A stretch of DNA of 64,000 bases from Mucilaginibacter gilvus (lineage in GTDB: Bacteria > Bacteroidota > Bacteroidia > Sphingobacteriales > Sphingobacteriaceae): assembly GCF_004054195.1 (NCBI RefSeq), contig NZ_SBIW01000002.1, positions 248,001 to 312,000 of the forward strand, in the 5' to 3' direction. The position numbers and the translations under genes were made by a program. Under the pieces are notes generated by a model. It made no database searches. It saw only the letters and a list, made by a program, of their open reading frames with translations, and was not told where the DNA came from. Position 1 is the stretch's first letter. The number at the start of each line of letters is the position of its first letter. Positions 57,297 to 64,000 of this stretch are shown piece by piece.

Positions 57297-58350
57297 ATAT
57301 TCGGCTATCCTGGGTTACCGTAAGCTGATGCCTGTCGCTATAAATATTTTGTAGGCGGGCCTTTGCGTTCTGAAGGCCTATCCCCCAGCCCTCAGAACCC
57401 GTTGACAGCTTTTTTTTATTGATGCATACCATTGTAAAAAAGTGATCGTGGCAACTGAGGCTAATAGCTGATGAAAACTCCGTACTGAGCAAATCGCCAT
57501 GTTTGTAAAGGTTTTCTACAAAGGAGATCAATAACAGTGGTATTATCCGGTCTTTTGTGAAATCACCGTCTAAGTTAATATGCAGGTTCAACTTCTCATT
57601 ATACCTTAGCTGGTTTAGATGCACCATATTGTGTAAATGATTTACTTCGTTCTCCAGCAAAACCTTGCCGTCGGCCCCGGGTATACTGAGTGAATAGCGC
57701 ATCATGTCAGACAAATGCAGAATAGCCGCAGCCCCGGAGGCAGAAACTTTACGGACGGAGTTATATATAAAGTTTAGCGTATTGAAAAGCAGATGCGGGT
57801 TAAGCTGGGCTAATAGATAGGAGTTTTGCGCCTGCATAAGGTTTTTTTCAAGTTCCGAGCTTTCTTTTGCCTTACGTAAGCCTGTATTCTCCAGCTCCAG
57901 AATCAGTTTTTTTTGCATGGATACCGATTTGGCAAACCAATATGCAACGCTGATACCGATGAAATAAAAAGCCCTGTAGGTATTCAGGATAAAGAATCTT
58001 TCCATATTAAAACTCCCAGAGCGGTTGCTGATTCCCAGAGAAGTTAACAGTTTGGATAACAGGTATTGCAATAAAAGGTAAACTATAATTTCAAACAGGA
58101 TGCTAATAAATGCTAAAAAATATCTCGGCCTGTAAGAAAAGCTTCGGCTGATAATTAGGGTGTTGGTGTAAAAGATAGCGATGTTGAGCAGATAGTGCAA
58201 AGCATAATCCCAGAAGTTGCTCAAAGAACCCGTAACCACATACAGGTATGATAATTCATAGGCGATAAAGATCACCCAGACGGCACAATGTCTTGCGAGC
58301 ATTCCCGTAAAGCTGTTTACCGGGAAAAGTTTCTTGGCTTTCGTTTCCAT
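57265..58350 (-). CDS. LytS-type sensor histidine kinase
   Basis: A 361-residue membrane sensor. Four hydrophobic segments (about 22-40, 50-70, 77-100 and 118-140) without a large outer domain are followed by a coiled coil and a His_kinase domain with the H-box Q-L-N-P-H186-L-L-F-N-T-L-N-F, and an ATPase region with W-G-I-G-L-Q-N-A-K-A-R. This type (like AgrC) often senses small peptides in the membrane. Its partner regulator is the LytTR protein at 58679, with the Thr-rich peptide between them. Its 3' end overlaps lanB by 32 bases on the opposite strand. Confidence 0.9.
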   Translation of the reverse strand: METKAKKLFPVNSFTGMLARHCAVWVIFIAYELSYLYVVTGSLSNFWDYALHYLLNIAIFYTNTLIISRSFSYRPRYFLAFISILFEIIVYLLLQYLLSKLLTSLGISNRSGSFNMERFFILNTYRAFYFIGISVAYWFAKSVSMQKKLILELENTGLRKAKESSELEKNLMQAQNSYLLAQLNPHLLFNTLNFIYNSVRKVSASGAAAILHLSDMMRYSLSIPGADGKVLLENEVNHLHNMVHLNQLRYNEKLNLHINLDGDFTKDRIIPLLLISFVENLYKHGDLLSTEFSSAISLSCHDHFFTMVCINKKKLSTGSEGWGIGLQNAKARLQNIYSDRHQLTVTQDSRIFKLELSIRLD

Positions 58351-58437
58351 TTGTCTACAGCATAAAGCTCCCGGTGTAAGTTTTTTATTTTACATCAAAA
58401 AAATTCAAAACTTAACTTTCAATTAAAACATTAAATC

Positions 58438-58599
58438 ATGAAAACCAAAAGTAAAGTAAATTTAACAGTAAAAAACCTATTTACCTTCAAACCGCCACAT
58501 GGCAAACAAAAATTTTTCGAGACGACAACTATTGACCCAACTACCACCACTACCACATCTGTGAGTACTTTCATCACATTTGGCCGCGAGGTCGCTTAA
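58438..58599 (+). CDS. Thr-rich, Cys-free precursor peptide (53 residues), putative LanB substrate
   Basis: A short ORF with a leader-like, Lys-rich half (residues 1-27, K-S-K-V-N-L-T-V-K-N-L-F-T-F, then K-P-P-H-G-K-Q-K-F-F) and a core beginning at E28: T29-T31, I-D-P, T35-T40 (six Thr), S41, V, S43, T44, F-I, T47, F-G-R-E-V-A. The core thus has 11 Thr and Ser residues in about 20 positions and no Cys. It lies between the sensor kinase and response regulator, close to a LanB dehydratase, which is where RiPP precursors sit. Dehydration would give a dehydrobutyrine-rich linear peptide, since no Cys is present for lanthionine rings. It is too short for common gene callers. ATG at 58438, TAA at 58597. 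Confidence 0.72.
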   Translation: MKTKSKVNLTVKNLFTFKPPHGKQKFFETTTIDPTTTTTTSVSTFITFGREVA

Positions 58600-58604
58600 A
58601 TTTC

Positions 58605-58642
58605 GAGATAGCCTGGTTGCTGATTGGCGGCCTGGCTATTTC
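58605..58642 (+). promoter_or_regulatory. Possible attenuating hairpin between precursor and regulator genes
   Basis: GAGATAGCC at 58605-58613 can pair with GGCTATTTC at 58634-58642 (nine pairs, one G-U) with a 20-base loop; a nine-T run follows 20 bases later. It lies just after the precursor stop codon and could lower expression of the regulator gene relative to the peptide. A true terminator would normally have the T-run closer. Confidence 0.4.
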
Positions 58643-58678
58643 TTAACTACCAAGCATTTTTTTTTGTATTTTAACGCA

Positions 58679-59404
58679 ATGATAAAATGCTACGTTATCG
58701 ACGACGAGTTTCATGCTGTTGAGGTGTTATCGGATTTCATTAACCGAACTCCGGGGCTTGAACTGGTAGGTAGTACGCTGAATCCGTTAATTGGGCTCGA
58801 CGCGATCTGTTCCGCAAACTCCCCCGACCTTACATTTTTAGACATCAACATGCCGGAGCTATCCGGCTTAAAGTTTGCAGACCTTGCAGCGCCTTATACC
58901 ACTATTATATTCACAACGGCCTACGCGGAACATGCGCTGGACGCTTTTGATAAAAACGCCTTTGATTATTTGCTCAAGCCTATCGCTTATGACCGCTTTC
59001 TCAAATCCGTTAGCAGGTTCAAAGGAAGAACAGTACCTGAAAGAAACGATCCTAATTATTTTTACATCAAAGGCGAAGTTAAAGGCAAGCTTCTTCGGAT
59101 CAAAATAGAAGATATATTGTACATTGAAGGAGCACTCAACTATATAGTTATTCATACTACCGAAGGCAAACAACTCACCTACTTAACTATCGGCGAGATT
59201 GAAAATTACTTACCCTCAAGCTCATTTACCAGGATTCACCGTTCATTTATTGTAAACTACGCCAAGATCAAAACCATCACCGGTAATCACATTACGCTGG
59301 ATGATAAAACTATTTTAAGTATCGGCAGTGCATACAAAACGGCTTTTTTTGACCTTTTAGAAAAAAAATCGCTAATATCTAAACGAACAGGCTCAGCCTC
59401 GTAG
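58679..59404 (+). CDS. LytTR-family response regulator
   Basis: About 241 residues from M-I-K-C-Y-V-I-D-D-E (ATG at 58679; the frame opens 33 codons earlier inside the hairpin region). Receiver domain at about 1-120, with phosphorylatable D55 in T-F-L-D-I-N-M-P-E and K in Y-L-L-K-P; LytTR DNA-binding domain at about 135-235 (I-L-Y-I-E-G-A-L-N-Y-I-V-I-H, F-T-R-I-H-R-S-F-I-V-N). Partner of the LytS kinase at 57265 and probably the regulator of this cluster. A bidirectional terminator follows. Confidence 0.93.
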   Translation: MIKCYVIDDEFHAVEVLSDFINRTPGLELVGSTLNPLIGLDAICSANSPDLTFLDINMPELSGLKFADLAAPYTTIIFTTAYAEHALDAFDKNAFDYLLKPIAYDRFLKSVSRFKGRTVPERNDPNYFYIKGEVKGKLLRIKIEDILYIEGALNYIVIHTTEGKQLTYLTIGEIENYLPSSSFTRIHRSFIVNYAKIKTITGNHITLDDKTILSIGSAYKTAFFDLLEKKSLISKRTGSAS

Positions 59405-59427
59405 TTATTATTAGTTCACGCGATAAA

Positions 59428-59466
59428 ACCCACGAAAGCCGCTCAATGGAGTGGCTTTCGTGGGTT
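59428..59466. terminator. Bidirectional intrinsic terminator
   Basis: A perfect 13-bp stem (acccacgaaagcc at 59428-59440 with ggctttcgtgggt at 59453-59465) with flanking A/T runs separates the convergent response regulator and hydrolase genes. Confidence 0.9.
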
Positions 59467-59484
59467 TATACTTTTTCTTACTAA

Positions 59485-60417
59485 TTAGTTCAGAAAGAAA
59501 TCCAGCAGTGCTTTTTGAACCTGGGCGGTTTGTTCCTGTACCACCCAATGGCCCGAATCTTTAATGATGGCTTCGTGTACATCAGTTGCGACAAGTTTTG
59601 AATGTTCGGCCAAAAATGATCCGGCAAAATGGTCAGAACCCATAGCCAGTAAAGGTATGGTTAGTTTTGTTTTGGCAAATTCTACATTGTCTTTACCATC
59701 GTTAGCAAATTCGCCAAACCAATGGAAAGCGCCCGTGGTAGCACCAGGTACCGAATAGGCTCTTATAAACTCATTTTTTTCTGCTTGGGTAAAAGAGTTG
59801 TTCTTGAAGCCAACAGTTGGCCAGAAATCGGTGAAGAATAAGCCAACTTTACCGGATACCAGTTCGCCTGAATGTGGCTGTGCAAAAAAGCCAAACCACC
59901 AGGCTTGCGCTTTCACCTGGCTCCAAACCGGCTCAATACCCGGCAGCAAAGCATCCATTAACGCTATCTTCTTTACATCGGCTGGGAACTGCGCGGCGTA
60001 AGCGTAAGCCACCATCAGGCCGATATCGTGGCCGGCTATATTAATGTGCTGATAGCCCAGCTTTTTCATCAGCTCGTGCATATCAACGGCCATATTTTTC
60101 TTACTGTAGCCGTCGGCAGGTTTGCCAGATTCGCCAACGCCACGCATGTCAGGCGCTATAACGGTAAAGTGTTTGGAAAGCTCGGGTAACAGGCGGTTCC
60201 ACATGTACCAGTTTTGACCAAAACCATGTACCAGTAATAAAGGCTCGCCATTACCTCCTATTACGTAATGGATCTTTACGCCGTTTACAGTGGCGTACTG
60301 GTTTTTGAAGCCCGCGGGTGGCGTAGCTGGTTTTACAATGGCGGCAAAGCTTACTGTAGTTAGCAAAGCGAAAAGGAAAATTAGTGCGAAGTGTTTGATG
60401 TGTGTTGTGGTTTTCAT
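59485..60417 (-). CDS. Secreted alpha/beta hydrolase, epoxide hydrolase/dehalogenase type
   Basis: A 310-residue exported protein with a signal peptide (about 1-25, ends S-F-A-A). The oxyanion motif is V-H-G-F-G-Q-N-W and the elbow is A-G-H-D-I-G-L, so the nucleophile is Asp rather than Ser, as in epoxide hydrolases and haloalkane dehalogenases. The late catalytic His is in D-S-G-H-W-V. Substrate unknown. It is the last gene of a four-gene minus-strand operon and lies 8 bases after the MBL protein gene. Confidence 0.88.
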   Translation of the reverse strand: MKTTTHIKHFALIFLFALLTTVSFAAIVKPATPPAGFKNQYATVNGVKIHYVIGGNGEPLLLVHGFGQNWYMWNRLLPELSKHFTVIAPDMRGVGESGKPADGYSKKNMAVDMHELMKKLGYQHINIAGHDIGLMVAYAYAAQFPADVKKIALMDALLPGIEPVWSQVKAQAWWFGFFAQPHSGELVSGKVGLFFTDFWPTVGFKNNSFTQAEKNEFIRAYSVPGATTGAFHWFGEFANDGKDNVEFAKTKLTIPLLAMGSDHFAGSFLAEHSKLVATDVHEAIIKDSGHWVVQEQTAQVQKALLDFFLN

Positions 60418-60425
60418 GATTGTAA

Positions 60426-61463
60426 TTATTTATATGATGTGGGTTTTAATTCTGATTGTTTTTTCTTGTTATCGCTGATGTCTTTATAGGCATTAGGCAG
60501 GTTAAAATTGAAGTGCAGCCAGTTGAACAATACGTAGCCTTTGTTAAATTCGTCCATCTTAACAGCTGCTTTGGTTTGCTCCAGCGTAAGGCCTTTATCC
60601 ACGGCAGCTTCTACTTGTTGTTTTAGTGCCTCCACGTAATCAATGGTGTATTTAATGCCGGCTTTGTTAGTCACCCTGCCATGGCCGGGAATGATGATAG
60701 CATCGGTGGGCAAAAAATCATATACCTTTTTAAGGTTGGCGGCTGGTTCCAAAAAGTAGCCATCAAACAACCAGGGAATTGCTGGACTTTCAGCAATAAA
60801 GGGATTACCTGCCCAGAATATTTTTTGGTTTGGCATCCATACAAACAGATCTGCCGGGGATTGCGCGGTACCTACATTCAAAAACTCCACAACTTTACCC
60901 TCACCCAAGTCCAGTTTGAGGTTGTTGTTTTTGGGGATCACAATATCCGCAGGCCTGTAAACCGAACTTTCGATACCCCTGCCCGCGCCAAATAATGCCA
61001 CCATAAATTGTTTAATACCTTCATAGTTTTTGGCCAGATTGTCTTTCGCAAATTCATTTTGGATAATTAGTGTGGAGGATGGCAACAGGTAGTTGCTGAA
61101 ACAATGGTCGCCATGGTCGCTGGTATTTACCGCGTAGATGATGGACTTATCTGTTACCGATCGGATTAAGGCAACTTCCTGATCGTACAGGCGTTTGCTC
61201 AGCATTACTTCAATTAGCAGTACGCCTTTGCTGCCAACGATAAAGCCGCCTGTAGTAGCCTGCGGGATGCCCTGCGGGGTTTCTTTCGCGGCTGTAGTTG
61301 GCAGTATGGCATAGATACCCTCGCCTAACTTCTGTAGTTTTAATTCAACTTTATTAGCATCCCAGATAGGTACCTGTGGCGGCATGGCCATTTGCGCGGA
61401 TGCGCCAAGTGAGATGAGCAGCAGTAAAAAAGCAGTTACTATGTTTATTTTTTGAGTCTTCAT
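60426..61463 (-). CDS. Secreted MBL-fold protein with degenerate metal site
   Basis: A 345-residue exported protein (signal peptide about 1-23) with the metallo-beta-lactamase fold. The first metal motif reads N-T-S115-D-H-G-D-H, so the first His of H-x-H-x-D-H is Ser. The later His (usually G-H-T) is replaced in G-T-A-Q-S-P, and the bridging Asp (usually A-G-D) is N220 in A-G-N. The final P-G-H-G is kept. A normal two-zinc site is therefore unlikely; it could bind one metal or be non-enzymatic. It lies between the amidohydrolase (40 bases) and the epoxide hydrolase-type gene (8 bases). Confidence 0.85.
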   Translation of the reverse strand: MKTQKINIVTAFLLLLISLGASAQMAMPPQVPIWDANKVELKLQKLGEGIYAILPTTAAKETPQGIPQATTGGFIVGSKGVLLIEVMLSKRLYDQEVALIRSVTDKSIIYAVNTSDHGDHCFSNYLLPSSTLIIQNEFAKDNLAKNYEGIKQFMVALFGAGRGIESSVYRPADIVIPKNNNLKLDLGEGKVVEFLNVGTAQSPADLFVWMPNQKIFWAGNPFIAESPAIPWLFDGYFLEPAANLKKVYDFLPTDAIIIPGHGRVTNKAGIKYTIDYVEALKQQVEAAVDKGLTLEQTKAAVKMDEFNKGYVLFNWLHFNFNLPNAYKDISDNKKKQSELKPTSYK

Positions 61464-61503
61464 GTTCTGTTGTTTTATGAGTTGTTAGAGAGTATATTGA
61501 ATT

Positions 61504-63300
61504 CTATCTTTGATAACCGCCATAGTATTTTACCGGCGACCAGCTTGGGATAACCTCAGGAATGGATGGATCCTGAGCAGCGTATTTGCCCGAGGCGTAA
61601 ACAATTTTGCCGTTTACCACAGTCAATACGGAGTTGATCTGCTTAACCTTTTCCGGCGTGGCGCTGAAGTAATCGGCAGAGAGGATCACCATATCGGCAT
61701 ACATACCTTTTACCAGTTTGCCTTTTACATTTTGCTCGCCAGAGAACCAGGCACTGCCTGAAGTATAGAGTTTTAAAGCAGTGTACTTATTTAACACCTG
61801 CTCTTTTGGCCAAAACTGCATCCCGCCAATGGTTTTACCTGTAAGCAGCCAGTGCAGTGCCATCCATGGATTATAGGTAGATATCCGTGGCGCATCGGTA
61901 CCCATGCCAACCGGGATGCCCATGCTCAGCATCTTTTTTATTGGCGGCAATTGCGTTTTGGGCTGGCCATACATTTTGGTATACAGTTCTCCCTGAAAAT
62001 ACATGCGGAATTGTACCGCAACACCACCACCCAATGCCTTAACCCTAACCAACTCAGCATCTGTAATGGTTTCGGCATGGTCAAAGAACCAGCGCAGGCC
62101 GTTAAATGGGGTATCCTTGTTTACCTTTTCAAACACGTTCAGCATCCTGTCGATAGATTCGCCATAAGTGGCGTGCAGGCGAAAGGGCCACCTGTTTTTT
62201 ACCAGCAGGCGTATCACCGGCTCCAGGTCGGTTTCCATACTATCAGACAATACTATCCTTGGCTCCAGGAAATTCTCAAAATCCGCTCCTGAGGCGATGA
62301 GGTTTTCGCCGGCGCCTTCCATCGCGTAACCATTGGCCATCAGGATATGGTCGTTTTTATTGGGGTAGGTTTGGGTAATCCATTTTTCGTAATCCTGAAA
62401 CTCCCTGCCCTTGTTCTGCGCGAATAAGTAATAGGCCGTGCGCACGGTAAGCTTGCCTGCTTTAGCCAAAGCCAGCGAGGCCTGGTAATCTGCGTCGTAG
62501 TTTTGGGCACCGCCTGCAGCGTCAATCACGCTGGTGATGCCGAAACTGTTTATTTCCCTGTAAAAATGCTCCGAGCTGTTTATGCGTTCTTCGGGGGTAA
62601 GGGTGCCGGTAAGCGCCAAGGTGCGGTAAATGGCCATTGGGGTTTCTTTGGCATAGAGCAGCCCGGTTGGGTTGCCATCTTTATCCAGCTCTATTACACT
62701 GCCCGGGTAACTGGTATGCTTATCATACCCCAGTATTTCTATTCCCTTTTTATTAAGGAAAGCTTTGCCATACAGGTAAGTAATAAAAACAGGCTTATCG
62801 GGCACTGCGGCGTTTATCTCATCAATAGTGGGCTGCCTCTTTTCTTCAAATTGAAACTCGTTCCAGCCGCCTACTACTTTTACCCATGCTCCGGGTGGCG
62901 TTCTGGCGGCTTGTTCTTTTAACATTTCCATGGCGCGCTTCAGGGTTTTCACACCATCCCAGCGCAGTTCCATATTAAAGTTGAGGCCTTCCCTTACGGC
63001 GTGCATATGGCTGTCGTTTATGCCGGGGATAACCGTGTTGCCACCTGCATTGATGAGTTTGGTGCTTGCCGATTTGTAACTTGCTATTAACGCTGCAGAT
63101 GACCCTGTGGCCAGGATAATGCCGTCCTTCATCGCCACTGCCTGTTTAAATTCGCCCGGTTTGGCCATAGTTGCTATCTTGCCGTTGTAAATAATAAGGT
63201 CGGCCTTTTGCTGGGCGCGGGATGTAGCCGCCATAAATACCATTGCTATAATGGTAAATAGCAGGAGCAGGTATTTTGCCGTGTTGTTGTTGTTTTTCAT
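61504..63300 (-). CDS. Secreted amidohydrolase (YtcJ-like)
   Basis: A 598-residue exported metal-dependent hydrolase. Signal peptide at about 1-29 (S-R-A-Q-Q). Metal-binding N-D-S-H-M-H near residue 96, later His residues in F-D-H-A-E-T and G-T-D-A-P near the end, and the small N- and C-terminal beta domain typical of amidohydrolases (V-V-N-G-K-I-V-Y at the end). YtcJ-type enzymes act on amides or cyclic amides. Exact substrate unknown. It belongs to the four-gene hydrolase operon, 21 bases after the cut-off hydrolase. Confidence 0.92.
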   Translation of the reverse strand: MKNNNNTAKYLLLLFTIIAMVFMAATSRAQQKADLIIYNGKIATMAKPGEFKQAVAMKDGIILATGSSAALIASYKSASTKLINAGGNTVIPGINDSHMHAVREGLNFNMELRWDGVKTLKRAMEMLKEQAARTPPGAWVKVVGGWNEFQFEEKRQPTIDEINAAVPDKPVFITYLYGKAFLNKKGIEILGYDKHTSYPGSVIELDKDGNPTGLLYAKETPMAIYRTLALTGTLTPEERINSSEHFYREINSFGITSVIDAAGGAQNYDADYQASLALAKAGKLTVRTAYYLFAQNKGREFQDYEKWITQTYPNKNDHILMANGYAMEGAGENLIASGADFENFLEPRIVLSDSMETDLEPVIRLLVKNRWPFRLHATYGESIDRMLNVFEKVNKDTPFNGLRWFFDHAETITDAELVRVKALGGGVAVQFRMYFQGELYTKMYGQPKTQLPPIKKMLSMGIPVGMGTDAPRISTYNPWMALHWLLTGKTIGGMQFWPKEQVLNKYTALKLYTSGSAWFSGEQNVKGKLVKGMYADMVILSADYFSATPEKVKQINSVLTVVNGKIVYASGKYAAQDPSIPEVIPSWSPVKYYGGYQR

Positions 63301-63321
63301 GATTTAATGTTTGAGTTGTGT

Positions 63322-64000
63322 TTATAAAGTTTTGATCCAGTTTAAAATGTAGGCGGCCTTCTCCTCCCATTCGGGTTGGCCCAACACAAAATGATTGGCG
63401 TTGCCAAACTCCTTGTAATCGGTAATGGAATCTTTGTCGCTGTATTTTTTGAAGTTGGAATAGTTGAGTGATGCAGGCATGAAATTATCTTTCCCGCCGG
63501 CCAGGAATAAAAGCGGCGCATGTGGTTTGCCGAAATCAACTTTGGCGGCGCTGGTAATAGCATCGCGCACTACCAGTTTAGATTCGGGTACTGCCAAGTT
63601 GTAATAGGCTTCCTTTTGGGCCTCGTATTCCATGCCGTTGGTAAACGCATACTGCCATTCGGTGAACGACATGAGGTAGGATTTCTTAGAAGAGGTAAAA
63701 AAGCCCAAAGGCCCCCAGCCTGCCTTGTAAAAGGAGAACTTAAAGGTCATAACGCCCTGCGGCTGTAGCGAATGAATGGCGATACCAGCTTCTGCAAGCC
63801 CGCGCTGTAGCAATATTTGTGTAATAAGCCCGCCAATTGAATGGCCAACGAGGATTGGTTTTTCGGGAAGTTGTTGAATTATGGCAGCATAATAATTAGT
63901 GAGATCGGCTAACCGCTGGCTGGCTATGGCTGCATCCGGGTGCCCTTTGCGAAGGATACATGCCGATGCGTTCTTATGCGGCCATGAAGGAGCGATGGTT
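63322..64000 (-). CDS. Alpha/beta hydrolase, 5' end outside window
   Basis: The open frame listed from 63813 continues upstream to the window end without a stop: reading on gives P-I-L-V-G-H-S-I-G-G, the nucleophile elbow, so at least 226 codons are present and the N-terminus is beyond 64000. Later residues include L-A-G-G-K-D-N-F (acid) and N-A-N-H-F-V (His), completing a catalytic set. First known gene of the hydrolase operon. Substrate unknown. Confidence 0.85.
   Translation of the reverse strand, partial: TIAPSWPHKNASACILRKGHPDAAIASQRLADLTNYYAAIIQQLPEKPILVGHSIGGLITQILLQRGLAEAGIAIHSLQPQGVMTFKFSFYKAGWGPLGFFTSSKKSYLMSFTEWQYAFTNGMEYEAQKEAYYNLAVPESKLVVRDAITSAAKVDFGKPHAPLLFLAGGKDNFMPASLNYSNFKKYSDKDSITDYKEFGNANHFVLGQPEWEEKAAYILNWIKTL

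Noticed and set aside
47048..59466. tRNA-Met as integration site of a genomic island
   Set aside because: No second copy of the tRNA 3' end was found downstream and no integrase gene is present.
1..64000. CRISPR array, rRNA genes, insertion sequences or prophage
   Set aside because: No regularly spaced direct repeats, no rRNA sequence, and no transposase, integrase or phage structural gene were found.

Overview
The window reads as chromosomal DNA of a Bacteroidota bacterium, most likely family Sphingobacteriaceae and plausibly Mucilaginibacter or a close relative. The evidence is the Bacteroidota -7 promoter element TAnnTTTG in front of several genes, the lack of Shine-Dalgarno sequences, the gene order ftsX - DUF3098 - uppP - truB - ribF, truA next to DUF4293, a fused ribBA, a TamB-like giant protein, and large outer-membrane and lipoprotein genes typical of the phylum. 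The genus is inferred from gene content only.

Layout: 1-5 kb carries a cut-off alpha/beta hydrolase, a secreted GH20 hexosaminidase, a BtuF-like binding protein and a LysE transporter. 5-10.4 kb holds a DUF2157 membrane protein and the conserved ftsX-to-ribF operon on the minus strand. 10.8-21.1 kb is mostly housekeeping: ABC exporter, truA, DUF4293, recA, nth, an ECF sigma factor and uvrA. 21-32.4 kb mixes a GRDP-like Cys/Gly-rich protein, a DUF6624-TonB protein, aconitase, a broken sugar dehydrogenase remnant, an esterase, a polysaccharide deacetylase, an orphan TolC/adaptor pair, gpsA and two small envelope proteins. 32.4-46.9 kb has a DEAD-box helicase, a hydrolase, a TIG lipoprotein, tsaD, tamB, ribBA, an LptF/G permease and a START-like protein, then a tRNA-Met at 47.05 kb.

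The most interesting stretch is 47.4-59.4 kb. It contains a lone LytTR regulator with an outer-membrane beta-barrel receptor. Next comes a minus-strand set headed by a 70-residue Sec-exported peptide with two Cys, followed by a strong terminator, then a BF3164-like propeller lipoprotein, a thioredoxin-fold lipoprotein, a dedicated signal peptidase I and a TlpA-type oxidoreductase. Beside it lie a full-length LanB-type lantibiotic dehydratase, a LytS-type histidine kinase, a previously hidden 53-residue Thr-rich, Cys-free peptide gene (58438-58599), and a LytTR response regulator. There is no LanC cyclase and no peptide exporter. The arrangement suggests a dehydrated, non-lanthionine peptide under its own two-component control, next to a second secreted-peptide system.

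The end (59.5-64 kb) is a minus-strand operon of four mostly exported hydrolases, the last cut by the window edge. Dispersed inverted repeats of several families sit between genes, and some have been absorbed in frame into truA, the ABC exporter, tsaD and probably uvrA.
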